A stretch of DNA of 64,000 nucleotides from JAHEJN01 sp963787285 (GCA_963787285.1 CAWBCM010000020.1:62001-126000); one strand, 5' to 3'; positions 16,526-26,092 are shown, counted from the first letter of the stretch. Numbers and translations: made by a program. Notes: generated by a model not told the origin, from the letters alone.

Positions 16526-17728
16526 ATGAGCCTCCACGGTCGCCGAATCGTGCTCGGAGTGAGCGGTGGCATTGCGGCCTACAAGGCCATCGAGGTCTGT
16601 CGGCGCCTCGTCGACGCCGGCGCCCACGTGCAGCCGGTTCTCACCGAAGCGGCAACCCGTTTCGTCGGTGCCACCACGTTCTCGGCGCTGGCCTCGGAGC
16701 CGGCTCGTCTGTCGCTCTTCGACGACGTCGATGTGATTCCGCACACGACGCTCGGCCAGGGTGCCGATGTCGTGGTCGTCGCGCCGGCCACGGCTCGGCT
16801 GATCGGTTCGTATGCCGCGGGCATCTCCGACGATCTGCTCACCGCCACGCTGTTGGCGACCGAGGCCCCCGTCGTGCTCTGTCCGGCGATGCACACCGAG
16901 ATGTGGGAGCACCCGGCCGTCCAGGCCAACCTCGCCACCTTGAGCACACGGGGGGTCATCATCGTGCCCCCCGAAGACGGGCGCCTGGCCGGCGGCGACA
17001 TCGGGCGCGGCCGACTCGCCACTCCCGCCGACATCCTGACCGCGGTCGAGCAGGTGTTCGCCGGCGGGGCGTTGTCGGGAGCTCACGTGGTCGTCTCGGC
17101 GGGTGGCACCCGCGAACCGATCGACCCGGTGCGCTACATCGGCAACCGCTCCACCGGGCGACAGGGCCATGCGCTGGCCGCGCGGGCGGCCGCCATGGGT
17201 GCGCAGGTCACGTTGGTTTCGAGCTCATCGCTCGCCCCCTCCCGCGGCGTGACCCTGGTGTCGGTCGAGACCGCGCGTGAGATGCACGACGCCGTCGTCG
17301 CCGCCGCGGAGGATGCCGACGTGGTGATCATGGCCGCGGCGGTGGCCGACTTTCGCCCCGCCGAGCCCGCTTCCACCAAGCTCAAGAAGACCGACGGCGC
17401 ACCCGAGCTCGTGCTCGAACCCACCGACGACATCCTCGCGGTTCTGGGTGCTGGCCGCCGTCCGACCCAGGTGCTCGTGGGTTTCGCCGCCGAGACGGGC
17501 GATCTGGTCACCAACGCTCGCCGAAAGCTCGAGCTCAAGAATGCCGACATCGTCGTGGCCAACGACGTGAGCGAGCCGGGCGCCGGCTTCGGCCACACAA
17601 CCAATCACGTCGTGATCGTCACCGCCGACGACGAGGTCGACATCCCCCTCACCTCGAAGGATGCGGTTGCCGACGAAGTGTTGGCTAGGGTCGTGCTCTG
17701 TCTCGAGGCCAAGCGAGCCGATTCGTGA
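16526..17728 (+). CDS. coaBC: Phosphopantothenoylcysteine decarboxylase / synthetase
   Basis: Bifunctional coenzyme A enzyme. Residues 1 to about 185 are the FMN-dependent CoaC decarboxylase (GVSGGIAAYKA; catalytic PAMHTEMW motif; GRGRLA near the end of the domain). Residues about 190-400 are the CTP-dependent CoaB ligase (SAGGTREPIDPVRYIGNRSTG, AAAVADFRP and the KLKK motif). Length 400 is typical. It follows rpoZ by 32 nt and precedes metK by 18 nt. CoA made here also supplies the phosphopantetheine arm needed by the ACP domain of the fusion protein at 8263-11565, though nothing ties their regulation together. Confidence 0.96.
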   Translation: MSLHGRRIVLGVSGGIAAYKAIEVCRRLVDAGAHVQPVLTEAATRFVGATTFSALASEPARLSLFDDVDVIPHTTLGQGADVVVVAPATARLIGSYAAGISDDLLTATLLATEAPVVLCPAMHTEMWEHPAVQANLATLSTRGVIIVPPEDGRLAGGDIGRGRLATPADILTAVEQVFAGGALSGAHVVVSAGGTREPIDPVRYIGNRSTGRQGHALAARAAAMGAQVTLVSSSSLAPSRGVTLVSVETAREMHDAVVAAAEDADVVIMAAAVADFRPAEPASTKLKKTDGAPELVLEPTDDILAVLGAGRRPTQVLVGFAAETGDLVTNARRKLELKNADIVVANDVSEPGAGFGHTTNHVVIVTADDEVDIPLTSKDAVADEVLARVVLCLEAKRADS

Positions 17729-17746
17729 GTTCGATCAGGAGAAACC

Positions 17747-18949
17747 GTGGGTAACTACACGTTCACGTCCGAGTCGGTGTCCGAAGGTCACCCCGACAAG
17801 ATGGCTGACCAGATCAGCGATGCCATCCTCGATGCGTTGCTCGCGCAGGATCCGATGAGTCGTGTCGCCTGCGAGACCCTCGTCACCACCGGCCTGGCCG
17901 TTGTCGCCGGCGAGATCACCACCGACGCCTACGTCGACATCCCCAAGATCGTGCGCAGCACGATCAACGGCATCGGTTACGACAACGGTGATGTGGGCTA
18001 CGACGGCAACACCTGCGGCGTCATGATCTCGATCGACGAACAATCGAGCGACATCGCCCGAGGCGTCGACGACTCCGAAGAGGTCCGCTCCGGGCAGGCC
18101 GGTGAGGAAGACGAGCTCGACAAACAGGGTGCCGGCGACCAGGGCATGATGTTCGGCTACGCCTGCGACGACAACGACCAGCTCATGCCGTTGCCCATCC
18201 ACGTGGCGCACCGACTGGCCGAGCGTCACGCCGAGGTCCGCAAGGCCGGCACGATCCCGTACCTGCGGCCCGACGCCAAGACGCAGGTGACCTTCGACTA
18301 CGAGAACGACCGCCCGGTACGGCTCCGCACGGTGCTGGTGAGCACCCAGCACAACGAGGGCATCGACCGCGATCGCATGATCCGCCCCGACCTCATCGAG
18401 CATGTCATCCGGCCGGTCATCCCCGCACAGTTCGCCGACGACGACTACGCCGTGCACGTCAATCCCACCGGCCGCTTCGTGATCGGTGGCCCGGTCGGCG
18501 ACGCAGGGCTCACGGGTCGCAAGATCATCGTCGACACCTATGGCGGCATGGCCCGACACGGCGGCGGCGCGTTCTCGGGCAAGGACCCGTCGAAGGTCGA
18601 CCGGTCGGCGGCCTACGCCACCCGCTGGGTGGCCAAGAACGTCGTGGCCGCCGGTGCCGCAACCCGCTGCGAGGTCCAGGTGGCCTACGCCATCGGAATG
18701 GCCCGTCCCATATCGATCCTGGTCGAGACCTTCGGCACCGAAGCCGTCGATCCGGTCAAGATCGCCGAAGCGGTCGAGGAGGTCTTCGACCTGCGACCGG
18801 GGGCCATCCTTCGCGATCTCGATCTCCGCCGCCCGATCTACCAGCAGACCGCCGCGTACGGCCACTTCGGGCGCACCAGCGAGAACGGCGGCTTCACCTG
18901 GGAGCGCACCGATCGCGCCGCTGCGCTGAAGAGCGCCCTCGGTCTCTGA
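17747..18949 (+). CDS. metK: S-adenosylmethionine synthetase
   Basis: Makes SAM from ATP and methionine. The 400-residue protein has the diagnostic N-terminal FTSESVSEGHPDKMADQISD, the GAGDQGMMFGYA adenine motif near 127, and GGGAFSGKDPSKVDRSAAY near 280 in the P-loop-like hexapeptide region. The start is GTG 17747, preceded by AGGAG at 17736-17740. Only 18 nt separate it from coaBC, so no SAM riboswitch fits there. SAM is the cofactor for the several RNA methyltransferases encoded in this window. Confidence 0.97.
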   Translation: MGNYTFTSESVSEGHPDKMADQISDAILDALLAQDPMSRVACETLVTTGLAVVAGEITTDAYVDIPKIVRSTINGIGYDNGDVGYDGNTCGVMISIDEQSSDIARGVDDSEEVRSGQAGEEDELDKQGAGDQGMMFGYACDDNDQLMPLPIHVAHRLAERHAEVRKAGTIPYLRPDAKTQVTFDYENDRPVRLRTVLVSTQHNEGIDRDRMIRPDLIEHVIRPVIPAQFADDDYAVHVNPTGRFVIGGPVGDAGLTGRKIIVDTYGGMARHGGGAFSGKDPSKVDRSAAYATRWVAKNVVAAGAATRCEVQVAYAIGMARPISILVETFGTEAVDPVKIAEAVEEVFDLRPGAILRDLDLRRPIYQQTAAYGHFGRTSENGGFTWERTDRAAALKSALGL

Positions 18950-18951
18950 CC

Positions 18952-20687
18952 TTGTCGGCGCCCTCTCGGGTTCGGGTGATCCCCGACCTGCCCGCAGTGG
19001 CGCGTCGTTTCGACTACTCGGTACCCGCGGCCTGGCACGACGACGGCCGGGCGGCACGACTGGCCGTGGGGTCGATGGTGCGCATTCCCCTCCACGGCCG
19101 ACGAGTGGCGGCATGGGTCAGCGAGCTGGACCCCGCCAGCCCGCCCGATCTCGACCTGCTGCCCTTGGCCAAGCTCTCGGGAGTGGGTCCCGACGCCGCC
19201 ACCATCGAGCTGGCCGAATGGGCGGCGTGGCGGTGGGCCGGCCCGGTGTCGTCTTTGCTCGGTACGGCCTCGCCGTCTCGGATGGCCGAGACCGTCCGCC
19301 GCGTCGCGTCGGACCGCCGCCCCGCACCGTCGGAGCGGTTCGACCGCCTGTTCACCCGTCCCCGCTCGGTCCTGCGGTGGCCCCCGACCGCCGACCTGGT
19401 CGAGCTGGTCGCCTCCGCAGTGCGGGCGGGGCCGTCCATCGTCGTGGTAGCGCAGGCTTCGATGGCACGGCGCCTGGCCGCAGGTGTCCGGCAGGCCGGT
19501 GGCAGCCTTGTCACCCATCCCGACAACTGGCCCGTCGCAGCCGGCGGCACCTCGGTGATCGGCACCCGTTCGACGGTGTGGGCCCGCGTCGACGGCCTGG
19601 CCAACATCGTGGTGATCGACGAGCACGCCGAGGCGCTGCAGGAGGAACGCTCACCGACGTGGCACGCGCGTGGAAGTGGCCATCGAGCGGGCGGCCCGCC
19701 TCGGTGTGCCCTGCGTACTCGTCTCGCCCCATCCCACCGTCGATGCACGACACGATCAGCGGGTCATGGCCCCGTCCCGCCAGGAGGAACGCGAGGGATG
19801 GCCCATGCTCGAGATCATCGATCGGCGAGACGAGGCCCCGGCGCAACGGGGGCTCTACACCAGCGCCCTCGTTCGCTTCGTCCGCCTCGAGGGACGTCGC
19901 GTCTGTGTGCTGAACCGCACCGGACGCTCGCAGTTGCTGGCCTGTCGCAACTGCGACGACCTCGCCTGCTGTGATCGCTGTGGTGCGGTGGTTCGCCAAG
20001 CCGACGAGGGCTCCCTCGAATGCCGCTCGTGCGGAGCAATCCGCCCGGTCGTGTGCCAGAACTGCTCGTCGACCAGCTTCAAGAACCTCCGCCAGGGCGT
20101 CGACCGGGCAAGAGAAGAGCTCGAGGCGCTGGTCAAGGAGCCCGTGGCGGAGATCACGGCCAAGGGCTGGCAGGGCGACGACCGCGCGTCGCGTCGTCAT
20201 CGGGACCGAAGCGGCACTGCACCAGGTGTCGGCCGCGAGGGGAGTGGCGTTCCTCGACTTCGACCAGGAGCTGCTGGCACCTCGGTTCCGTGCTCGCGAG
20301 CAGGCGCTGGCCAAGCTCTCGGCTGCGGCGCGAATGGTCGGCTCACGCGGCGAGGGGGGACGCTTGCTCGTCCAGACCCGCCAGCCGGACAACATCGTGC
20401 TCCAGGCGGTGGTGCACGCCGACCCCTCCCGTGTCGCCGGGCACGACACCGAGCTCCGCAAGGCATTGGGCCTGCCGCCCTTCGGTGGCCTCGCCCAGGT
20501 GTCGGGCCAGGCGTCGTCGGCCTACGTCGAAAGCCTCGGTGCTCCGCTGGGTCTCACGATCGTGGCCGTGGCCGATGATCGGTTCCTGATCCAGAGCGCC
20601 GACCTCTCGACCATGCTCGACCTGTTCGCTGCGACACCCCGCCCTCCCGGAAGACTGAGAGTCGAGGTCGATCCGCCCAACGCGTAG
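18952..20687 (+). CDS. priA: PriA-like primosome protein, interrupted by two +1 indels
   Basis: Probable replication-restart protein N'. Three frames must be joined. The first runs to about 19672 (ending at the degenerate DEAH-like VVIDEHAEALQEE and PTWHAR), the second to about 20183 (zinc cysteines CRNCDDLACCDRCG and CQNC), the third to the TAG at 20687 (VVIGTEAALHQV and GRLRVEVDPPNA). One extra G near 19672 and one extra C near 20183 restore the expected protein. As in other actinobacterial PriA proteins, no Walker A motif is present where the helicase P-loop should be, so helicase activity is unlikely; that is a family trait, not damage. The TTG start at 18952 lies 2 nt after metK. Confidence 0.8.
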
Positions 20688-20800
20688 ATGCCTTGCCCTG
20701 AATGCTCTGTTCACGTCGATCGATCGCATCGACGACGAGGCGCTCCACCAGGTGGGGATGCGGGGGCTCTCGGGCCGATCGACTGATCAGGTCAGGGGTG

Positions 20801-21328
20801 TCAGGCCTGCCAGTGTTGGCGGCGGACCTCGTAGAGGGCGATGCCCGCCGCGGTGCCCACGTTGAGCGAACCGACCTTGCCCAGCTGCGGGACGAAACCC
20901 ACCAGGTCGCACAGTTCGAGCAGTCCTGCACGGATCCCTCGGTCCTCGTGGCCGACGACGATGCAGACGTCGCCGCTGAGGTCGAGCTCGTGCAGGGGGG
21001 TGGCGGGTTCGGCCAACTCGACGGCCACCAATGAGTACCCGGCGGTGTGAACCTGCTCGGCCAATGCCTCAGGGCCATCGACGCGGCTCCAGCCCAGATA
21101 GCGGTGCGTGCCGAGCGCGGTCTTGCCCACCTTGTCGCCGTCGAGCTCGGGCGATTCGCCGAGCAACCAGACGTGGTCGACTCGCATGGCGGCGGCGGTG
21201 CGAACGATCGCTCCGACATTGAACGGACCCTGGACGGCGTCGAGCGCAAGGGCGAGACGTTGCGGCGTGCGACGACGCCACTCGCGATGGAGCCGCTTCA
21301 GTCCGGTCGAGTCGAGCGAGCGGGTCAC
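20801..21328 (-). CDS. TrmH/SpoU-family RNA 2'-O-methyltransferase
   Basis: SAM-dependent ribose methylase with the SPOUT trefoil knot. The 175 residues show the three SpoU motifs: GPFNVGAIVRTAAAM (about 32-46), VVGHEDRGI and the C-terminal GSLNVGTAAGIALYE. Length and motif spacing suit a TrmH-like tRNA (Gm18) enzyme, but the substrate cannot be read from sequence. GTG 21328 overlaps the stop of the upstream methyltransferase by 4 nt (GTGA), so the two are translationally coupled. The 113 nt between its stop and priA hold no gene or terminator I can support. Confidence 0.88.
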   Translation of the reverse strand: MTRSLDSTGLKRLHREWRRRTPQRLALALDAVQGPFNVGAIVRTAAAMRVDHVWLLGESPELDGDKVGKTALGTHRYLGWSRVDGPEALAEQVHTAGYSLVAVELAEPATPLHELDLSGDVCIVVGHEDRGIRAGLLELCDLVGFVPQLGKVGSLNVGTAAGIALYEVRRQHWQA

Positions 21329-21963
21329 GGCGCGACCTCGGAAACGGCGTCGATCTCGAGAACACGGTACGTGGCGCTGGCCCGGTGGCGCCGAGTCGGC
21401 CAGCCCTGCGCCTCGCACCACTGGTGCAACGAATCGGCGCCCAGGTGTTTCTGCACCACGAGCACCATGCGTCCGCCCGGCCGGAGACGGGAGTGCCAGT
21501 GGGCCAGCAATTCGTGCAGCGCGCGCTTGCCGATCCGGATGGGCGGGTTCGACCACACCTCGTCGACGTCGATGTCGCCGGGAAAGTCCTCGACCAGCAA
21601 GGCGTTGGCGTTCGGGTACGACCGCAGGTTCTCGGCGGCCAGCTCGACTGCTCGCCGGTTGACGTCGACGGCCCACACCTGGGCCTGCGGTGCCCGATGC
21701 GCGAGCGCGACCGCAATGGGTCCGTACCCGCAGCCGACGTCGACCAACCGGCTCGAGGTGGACCGGACCGGAGGTCCGTCGATCAACAGCAGCCGGGTGC
21801 CGACATCGAGTCGCTCGCGGGCGAAGACGCCTCGGTCGGTGACCAGCTCGGCGGTGAGGTCGGGGAGCACCAGCGGAACCGTGGCGCGGGCCGACGCCAC
21901 GTCGGGCTCGCGGGCGAAGTACTGGCCACCGGCGGGCGGGGTGTCGGGGGCATCGGTGGCCAT
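21325..21963 (-). CDS. RsmC-like class I SAM methyltransferase
   Basis: Likely 16S rRNA guanine-N2 methyltransferase of the RsmC family, catalytic half only. Key strings in the 212 residues are LVDVGCGYGPIAVALA (SAM motif I) and the N6/N2 methylase signature SNPPIRIGK near residue 137, followed by GGRMVLVVQKHLGADS. E. coli RsmC is about 340 residues because of an N-terminal duplicate; single-domain forms like this are common in actinobacteria. The start is ATG 21963, 24 nt from the divergent def start. It heads a two-gene unit with the TrmH-like gene. Confidence 0.85.
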   Translation of the reverse strand: MATDAPDTPPAGGQYFAREPDVASARATVPLVLPDLTAELVTDRGVFARERLDVGTRLLLIDGPPVRSTSSRLVDVGCGYGPIAVALAHRAPQAQVWAVDVNRRAVELAAENLRSYPNANALLVEDFPGDIDVDEVWSNPPIRIGKRALHELLAHWHSRLRPGGRMVLVVQKHLGADSLHQWCEAQGWPTRRHRASATYRVLEIDAVSEVAP

Positions 21964-21987
21964 CGCGCCGACGCTAGCCTTGAGGCC
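21964..21987. promoter_or_regulatory. Bidirectional promoter between methyltransferase pair and def
   Basis: Only 24 nt separate two divergent start codons. A CTAG core carries overlapping -10 boxes: TAGCCT at 21975-21980 on the plus strand and TAGCGT at 21976-21971 on the minus strand. Each ends seven bases before its start codon, so both transcripts would be leaderless or nearly so. Confidence 0.5.
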
Positions 21988-22521
21988 ATGTCGTCCCACG
22001 CAATCCGCATCTTCGGCGACCCGGTGCTGCGCACACCTGCCGACGAGGTCGCCGAGATCGACGGTCGGCTGGCCCGCCTGGCCGACGACATGTTCGACAC
22101 GATGTACGACGCCAACGGCATCGGCCTCGCCGCACCGCAGGTCGGGGTCCGGAAGCGGTTCTTCGTCTACGACCACGGCGAGGGCCCCCAAGTGCTCGTC
22201 AACCCCGTGCTCGAGGAGGGCGACGGCGAGTGGTTGTACGAGGAAGGGTGCCTGTCGGTGCCCGGTCTGTCGTGGGAGATAACCCGTCCCAAGACCGTGC
22301 ACATCGTCGGCTTCGACCTCGACGGCAACGAAGTCAGCATCGAGGCCGATGAGCTGGTGGCACGGCTGTTCCAACACGAGCTCGATCACCTCAACGGCGT
22401 GCTGTTGGTCGACCATCTCGATGAAGATCAGCGACGCGACGCCATGCGGATCATCCGCGAGATGGGCATGGGCCGATCGCGGACGCCCTCCAGCACGGCC
22501 GGCGGTCTGTCGCTTCCGTGA
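21988..22521 (+). CDS. def: Peptide deformylase
   Basis: Metalloenzyme removing the formyl group from nascent proteins. The 177 residues contain the three deformylase motifs: GIGLAAPQVG near 45, EGCLSVPG (metal Cys) near 88, and QHELDHLNG (two metal His and catalytic Glu) near 130. The start ATG 21988 has no ribosome site but sits behind a -10 box. The stop overlaps fmt (GTGA), forming the formylation pair that acts at both ends of the same cycle. Confidence 0.97.
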   Translation: MSSHAIRIFGDPVLRTPADEVAEIDGRLARLADDMFDTMYDANGIGLAAPQVGVRKRFFVYDHGEGPQVLVNPVLEEGDGEWLYEEGCLSVPGLSWEITRPKTVHIVGFDLDGNEVSIEADELVARLFQHELDHLNGVLLVDHLDEDQRRDAMRIIREMGMGRSRTPSSTAGGLSLP

Positions 22522-23402
22522 CCGACACCTCGCCGATTCGTCGGCTGGTCTACATGGGCACCCCGGAGATGTCGGTACCGCCACTGGTCGGGCTCCACGA
22601 TGCGGGATTCGACGTCGCGCTGGTCGTGACCGGCGCCGATCGCCGTCGGGGCCGCGGCGGCTCTGTCTCGCCCACACCGGTGAAGGCGGCCGCGCTCGAG
22701 CTCGGCCTGCCCGTCTCCCACACGGTCGAAGATGCGGTCGGTGTCGCTGCCGACCTCGGCGTCGTGGTCGCTTTCGGCCGGATCATCCCCGAGGCCGTCC
22801 TCGACCGCCTCGACCTGGTCAACGTGCACTACTCGCTGCTGCCCCGCTGGCGCGGTGCGGCGCCGGTGGAGCGGGCGATCCTGGCCGGCGACACCGAGAC
22901 CGGCGTGTGCCTCATGAAGCTCGAACCCACGCTCGACACGGGGCCGGTGTATCGCCGGGCGGTCGTGCCGATCTCTTCGAAGGTCACCGCCGACGAGCTC
23001 CGCGCCGACCTGACCGCGGTCGCCGTGCCGTTGTTGGTCGATGCGCTCGAAGCGGGCCTCGGAGAGCCCGAACCGCAGTCGGGGGAGCCGGTCTATGCCC
23101 ACAAGCTCGGTTCCGATGACTTCGCACTCGACTTCTCCCGTCCCGCCGAGGATCTCCTTCGGGTCGTGCGAATCGGTGGCGCGGTGGCGTCGTTCCGGGG
23201 CAAGCGGCTCAAGGTCTGGCGTGCCGCGCTGGTACCCGGACATCAGGGCGAACCCGGGTCGATCAGCGCGGGGGTCGTCGCAGCGGGCCGAGACGGCCTG
23301 CGACTCATCGAGGTGCAGCCGGAGGGCAAGCCTCGCCTCGCCGCCGCCGACTGGTTCAACGGGGCCCGCCCAACGGCCGCCGACCGGCTCGGGTCACCGT
23401 GA
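22518..23402 (+). CDS. fmt: Methionyl-tRNA formyltransferase
   Basis: Formylates initiator Met-tRNA using 10-formyl-THF. The 294 residues have the N-terminal VYMGTPEMSVPPL, the catalytic segment NVHYSLLPRWRGAAPVERAI (Tyr where most homologues have Pro or Ala after NVH) and a DTGPVY loop, then the OB-fold C-terminal domain. It is slightly shorter than the usual 305-315. GTG 22518 overlaps def and the stop overlaps rsmB, so def-fmt-rsmB is one unit. Confidence 0.96.
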   Translation: MTDTSPIRRLVYMGTPEMSVPPLVGLHDAGFDVALVVTGADRRRGRGGSVSPTPVKAAALELGLPVSHTVEDAVGVAADLGVVVAFGRIIPEAVLDRLDLVNVHYSLLPRWRGAAPVERAILAGDTETGVCLMKLEPTLDTGPVYRRAVVPISSKVTADELRADLTAVAVPLLVDALEAGLGEPEPQSGEPVYAHKLGSDDFALDFSRPAEDLLRVVRIGGAVASFRGKRLKVWRAALVPGHQGEPGSISAGVVAAGRDGLRLIEVQPEGKPRLAAADWFNGARPTAADRLGSP

Positions 23403-24538
23403 GCGCCGTCGCCGGTGTCGCGTCCCGCCGACTGGCGATCGAGGCCGTCGACCGCATCATGGCCAAGGGTGCCTACGCGAACATCGTGCTGGCGCCGATG
23501 CTCGACCGCAGCGACCTCGATCAGCGTGATCGTGGCCTGGTCACCGAGCTGGTCTACGGCACGGTCCGCAACCGAAGAGCGTGTGACTGGCTGGTCGACC
23601 GGTTCCTCTACGATCAAGTCGACCCGTCGGTGCGCGCCGCTCTGGAGGTGGGCGCCTACCAGCTGGTCTTCATGCGCCAGCCACCCCACGCCGCGGTGAG
23701 CTCCACCGTGGGAGCGGTTCCGAAGAAGGTCCGCGGACTGGTCAACGCCATCCTGCGTCGGGTGGCCGACGACCTGGCCGAGGGCCCCGTCGACTGGCCC
23801 GACCTCGCGACCGAGCTGAGCTATCCCGACTGGCTTCTCCAGCTGTTCATCGACGAACACGGCGACGACGACGCGATCGCCGCGCTCCGCCGCATGAACG
23901 AGGCCCCCACCGTCACCATGCGCGACGATGGCTACATCCAGGACGAAGGTTCCCAGCTCGTCACCGCCGCCGTCGAGGTCGCACCCGGCGAGCGGATCCT
24001 CGATGTCTGTGCCGCCCCGGGGGGCAAGGCCACCGCGATGGCCGCGGCCGGCGCATGGGTGGTCGGCGCCGACCGGCGACGATCGCGGTGTCGGCTCGTC
24101 GCCGCCAACGCCGCCCAGCTCGGTTCGGATCTGGCCACGGTCGTCGCCGACGGCACGGCCCCGCCTTTCCGACCGGGTGGGTTCGACAAAGTGCTCGTCG
24201 ATGCACCCTGTTCGGGCCTCGGAACGCTGCGACGGCGCGCCGATGCCCGTTGGCGGGTCGAACCCGAGACGGCCCAACGGCTGGCCCGGCTCCAGGTCGA
24301 ACTGGTCGTCGCCTCGCTCCCGATGGTGCGTGACGGCGGCGAGGTCGTCTACAGCGTCTGCACCGTCACCCGCGCCGAGACCCTCGGTGTCGCCGACGCG
24401 GTCTTGGCGCACGCACCGTCGTTGGAGCCGCTCCCCGTCGGAGCACCGTGGAGACCATGGGGCACCGGGGGCCTCGTGCTGCCCCACGACCACGACACCG
24501 ACGGCATGGCCGTGTTCCGTTGGCGGGTCCACCGGTAG
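23399..24538 (+). CDS. rsmB: 16S rRNA (cytosine-C5) methyltransferase RsmB/Sun
   Basis: Methylates C967 (E. coli numbering) of 16S rRNA. An N-terminal NusB-like domain (about 1-130; RGLVTELVYGTVRNRRACDWL) is followed by a Rossmann methylase with VCAAPGGKATAMA, VDAPCSGLGTLRRRADARWR (catalytic and helper Cys motif IV) and YSVCTVTRAET (motif VI Cys). GTG 23399 overlaps fmt by 4 nt. The TAG stop at 24536-24538 is the first half of the -10 box for the next gene. Confidence 0.95.
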   Translation: MSAVAGVASRRLAIEAVDRIMAKGAYANIVLAPMLDRSDLDQRDRGLVTELVYGTVRNRRACDWLVDRFLYDQVDPSVRAALEVGAYQLVFMRQPPHAAVSSTVGAVPKKVRGLVNAILRRVADDLAEGPVDWPDLATELSYPDWLLQLFIDEHGDDDAIAALRRMNEAPTVTMRDDGYIQDEGSQLVTAAVEVAPGERILDVCAAPGGKATAMAAAGAWVVGADRRRSRCRLVAANAAQLGSDLATVVADGTAPPFRPGGFDKVLVDAPCSGLGTLRRRADARWRVEPETAQRLARLQVELVVASLPMVRDGGEVVYSVCTVTRAETLGVADAVLAHAPSLEPLPVGAPWRPWGTGGLVLPHDHDTDGMAVFRWRVHR

Positions 24539-24541
24539 GGT
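24536..24541 (+). promoter_or_regulatory. -10 box embedded in the rsmB stop codon
   Basis: TAGGGT overlaps the rsmB TAG stop and ends exactly six bases before the ATG at 24548, which predicts a leaderless transcript for the MogA/MoaB gene. Confidence 0.5.
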
Positions 24542-24547
24542 CACTTC

Positions 24548-25036
24548 ATGCCAGACAACGACGTCAGCGGTCTCTCGGCCAAGGTGCTCACGGTCTCCGA
24601 CGGCGTCGTGCACGGGACGCGCGAGGACCGATCCGGCGAAGCGCTGGCCGAACTGCTGGTCGGAGCCGGCTACACGGTGGTCGACCGCCGGGTTGTCGCC
24701 GACGGAGTCGACAGCGTCGCCGAAGCCCTCACCGAACTGGCGCACGGCTTCAACGGCCTGATCGTCACCACCGGTGGGACCGGCTTCGGGCCCCGTGACC
24801 TCACCCCCGAGGCCACCCGTGGCGTCATCGAGCGCGAGGCTCCGGGGCTGGCCGAGGCCATGCGGCTGGTGAACCCGCTCGGGCGGCTGTCGAGAGGCGT
24901 TGCCGGCACGCTCGGCCACGCCCTCATCCTCAACACGCCCGGCTCACCCAAAGGGTGCGTCGAGTGCACCGAGGCGGTGCTCGACGTGGTGCCGCATGTC
25001 GTGCGCCTGATGAGCGATGCCCCCACCCACCACTGA
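24548..25036 (+). CDS. MogA/MoaB-family molybdenum cofactor protein
   Basis: Molybdopterin adenylyltransferase-type protein of the MoaB/Mog fold. The 162 residues have VLTVSDGVVHGTREDRSGEAL at the N-terminus, the nucleotide/molybdopterin loop TTGGTGFGPRDLTPEAT (about 77-93), and TLGHALILNTPGSPKG. Whether it is a true MogA or a MoaB homologue cannot be decided here, because no other Moco gene is in the window. The ATG has no ribosome site but an ideally spaced -10 box. It overlaps ribD by 20 nt. Confidence 0.9.
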   Translation: MPDNDVSGLSAKVLTVSDGVVHGTREDRSGEALAELLVGAGYTVVDRRVVADGVDSVAEALTELAHGFNGLIVTTGGTGFGPRDLTPEATRGVIEREAPGLAEAMRLVNPLGRLSRGVAGTLGHALILNTPGSPKGCVECTEAVLDVVPHVVRLMSDAPTHH

Positions 25037-26057
25037 CCCCGCCGACGCCTCCTGGATGCGCCAGGCGATGGCGCTCGGTCAGCGCGCCCGGCTCCACACC
25101 ACCCCGAACCCCTGGGTCGGCGCTGTCGTCGTCACCGCCGCCGGCGAGGTCTTCGAGGGGTTCACCGCACCACCCGGAGGCCTCCACGCCGAGCGGCGGG
25201 CCCTCGAGGCCGCCGGACGCGCCGCGGCCGGGTCGACGGTCTACACCACGCTCGAACCGTGCTCCCATCACGGTCGTACGAGTCCGTGCACCGATGCCCT
25301 GATCGACGCCGGGGTGGCCAGGGTGGTCGTGGGTGTTGCCGATCCCGACCCGGCGGTGGCCGGAACGGGCCTCGCGCGACTCGCCGACGCGGGCATCTCC
25401 GTCACGATGGTCGATGACGCCGTCGCGGCCGACGTCGAACGCTCGCTGCGGCCGTACCTGCATCATCGACGCACCGGGCGGCCCTATGTCGTACTCAAGA
25501 TGGCGACGACCCTCGACGGTCGAACCGCCGCCCCCGACGGCACGAGCGAGTGGATAACCGGCCCCGAAGCCCGGGCCGACGTTCATCGGCTCCGAGCAGA
25601 AAGTGACGCCATCGTCGTGGGTGCCGGCACGGTCCGAGCCGACGATCCCTCGCTGACCGTACGGAGCTTCCACCCGGCGCATCCGCCCGAACGCGATCTT
25701 CTCGATCCCCGTCGAATCGTCCTGGGTGCGATTCCGCCCGGCGCTCGAGTCGAGCCCGCGGAGACGTACACGGGCAGCATCCACGAGCTCGTGCAGCGCC
25801 TCGGTGCCGAGGACGTGGTGCAGCTCTTCGTCGAAGGCGGTGCGACCGTCGCCGGAGAGTTCCATCGCCACGGGCTGGTCGACCGCTACGTGTTCTACGT
25901 GGCCCCGGCGATTCTCGGTGGCGCCGACGGCGTGCCCATCTTCGGCGGCCACGGTGTGACGACCATGGACGAGGTGTGGCGAGGAGTGATCGACGACGTT
26001 CGACAGCTCGGCGACGACCTCCGCGTCGACGTGGTGCCACGGCTCGACCCGCCATAG
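25017..26057 (+). CDS. ribD: Bifunctional riboflavin deaminase/reductase RibD
   Basis: Second and third steps of riboflavin synthesis. Residues about 12-145 form the zinc deaminase with GLHAERRAL (HAE) and PCSHHGRTSPC (two metal Cys). Residues about 150-345 form the reductase with VVLKMATTLDGRTA, SEWITGPEARADVHRLRA and QLFVEGGATVAGEF. Length 346 is normal. ATG 25017 overlaps the previous gene by 20 nt; ATG 25056 (residue 14) is a possible shorter start. No ribA, ribB, ribE or ribH is nearby and no FMN riboswitch is visible before it. Confidence 0.95.
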   Translation: MPPPTTDPADASWMRQAMALGQRARLHTTPNPWVGAVVVTAAGEVFEGFTAPPGGLHAERRALEAAGRAAAGSTVYTTLEPCSHHGRTSPCTDALIDAGVARVVVGVADPDPAVAGTGLARLADAGISVTMVDDAVAADVERSLRPYLHHRRTGRPYVVLKMATTLDGRTAAPDGTSEWITGPEARADVHRLRAESDAIVVGAGTVRADDPSLTVRSFHPAHPPERDLLDPRRIVLGAIPPGARVEPAETYTGSIHELVQRLGAEDVVQLFVEGGATVAGEFHRHGLVDRYVFYVAPAILGGADGVPIFGGHGVTTMDEVWRGVIDDVRQLGDDLRVDVVPRLDPP

Positions 26058-26092
26058 TGGCCCGCGGCATCGGACGACGTCAGCGCCGCCGA

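Noticed and set aside
17729..17746. SAM riboswitch before metK
   Set aside because: Only 18 nt separate coaBC from metK, too short for any known SAM riboswitch.
20688..20800. Possible gene, tRNA or terminator between priA and the TrmH-like gene
   Set aside because: No start with ribosome site, no cloverleaf and no hairpin with T-run could be found in the 113 nt.
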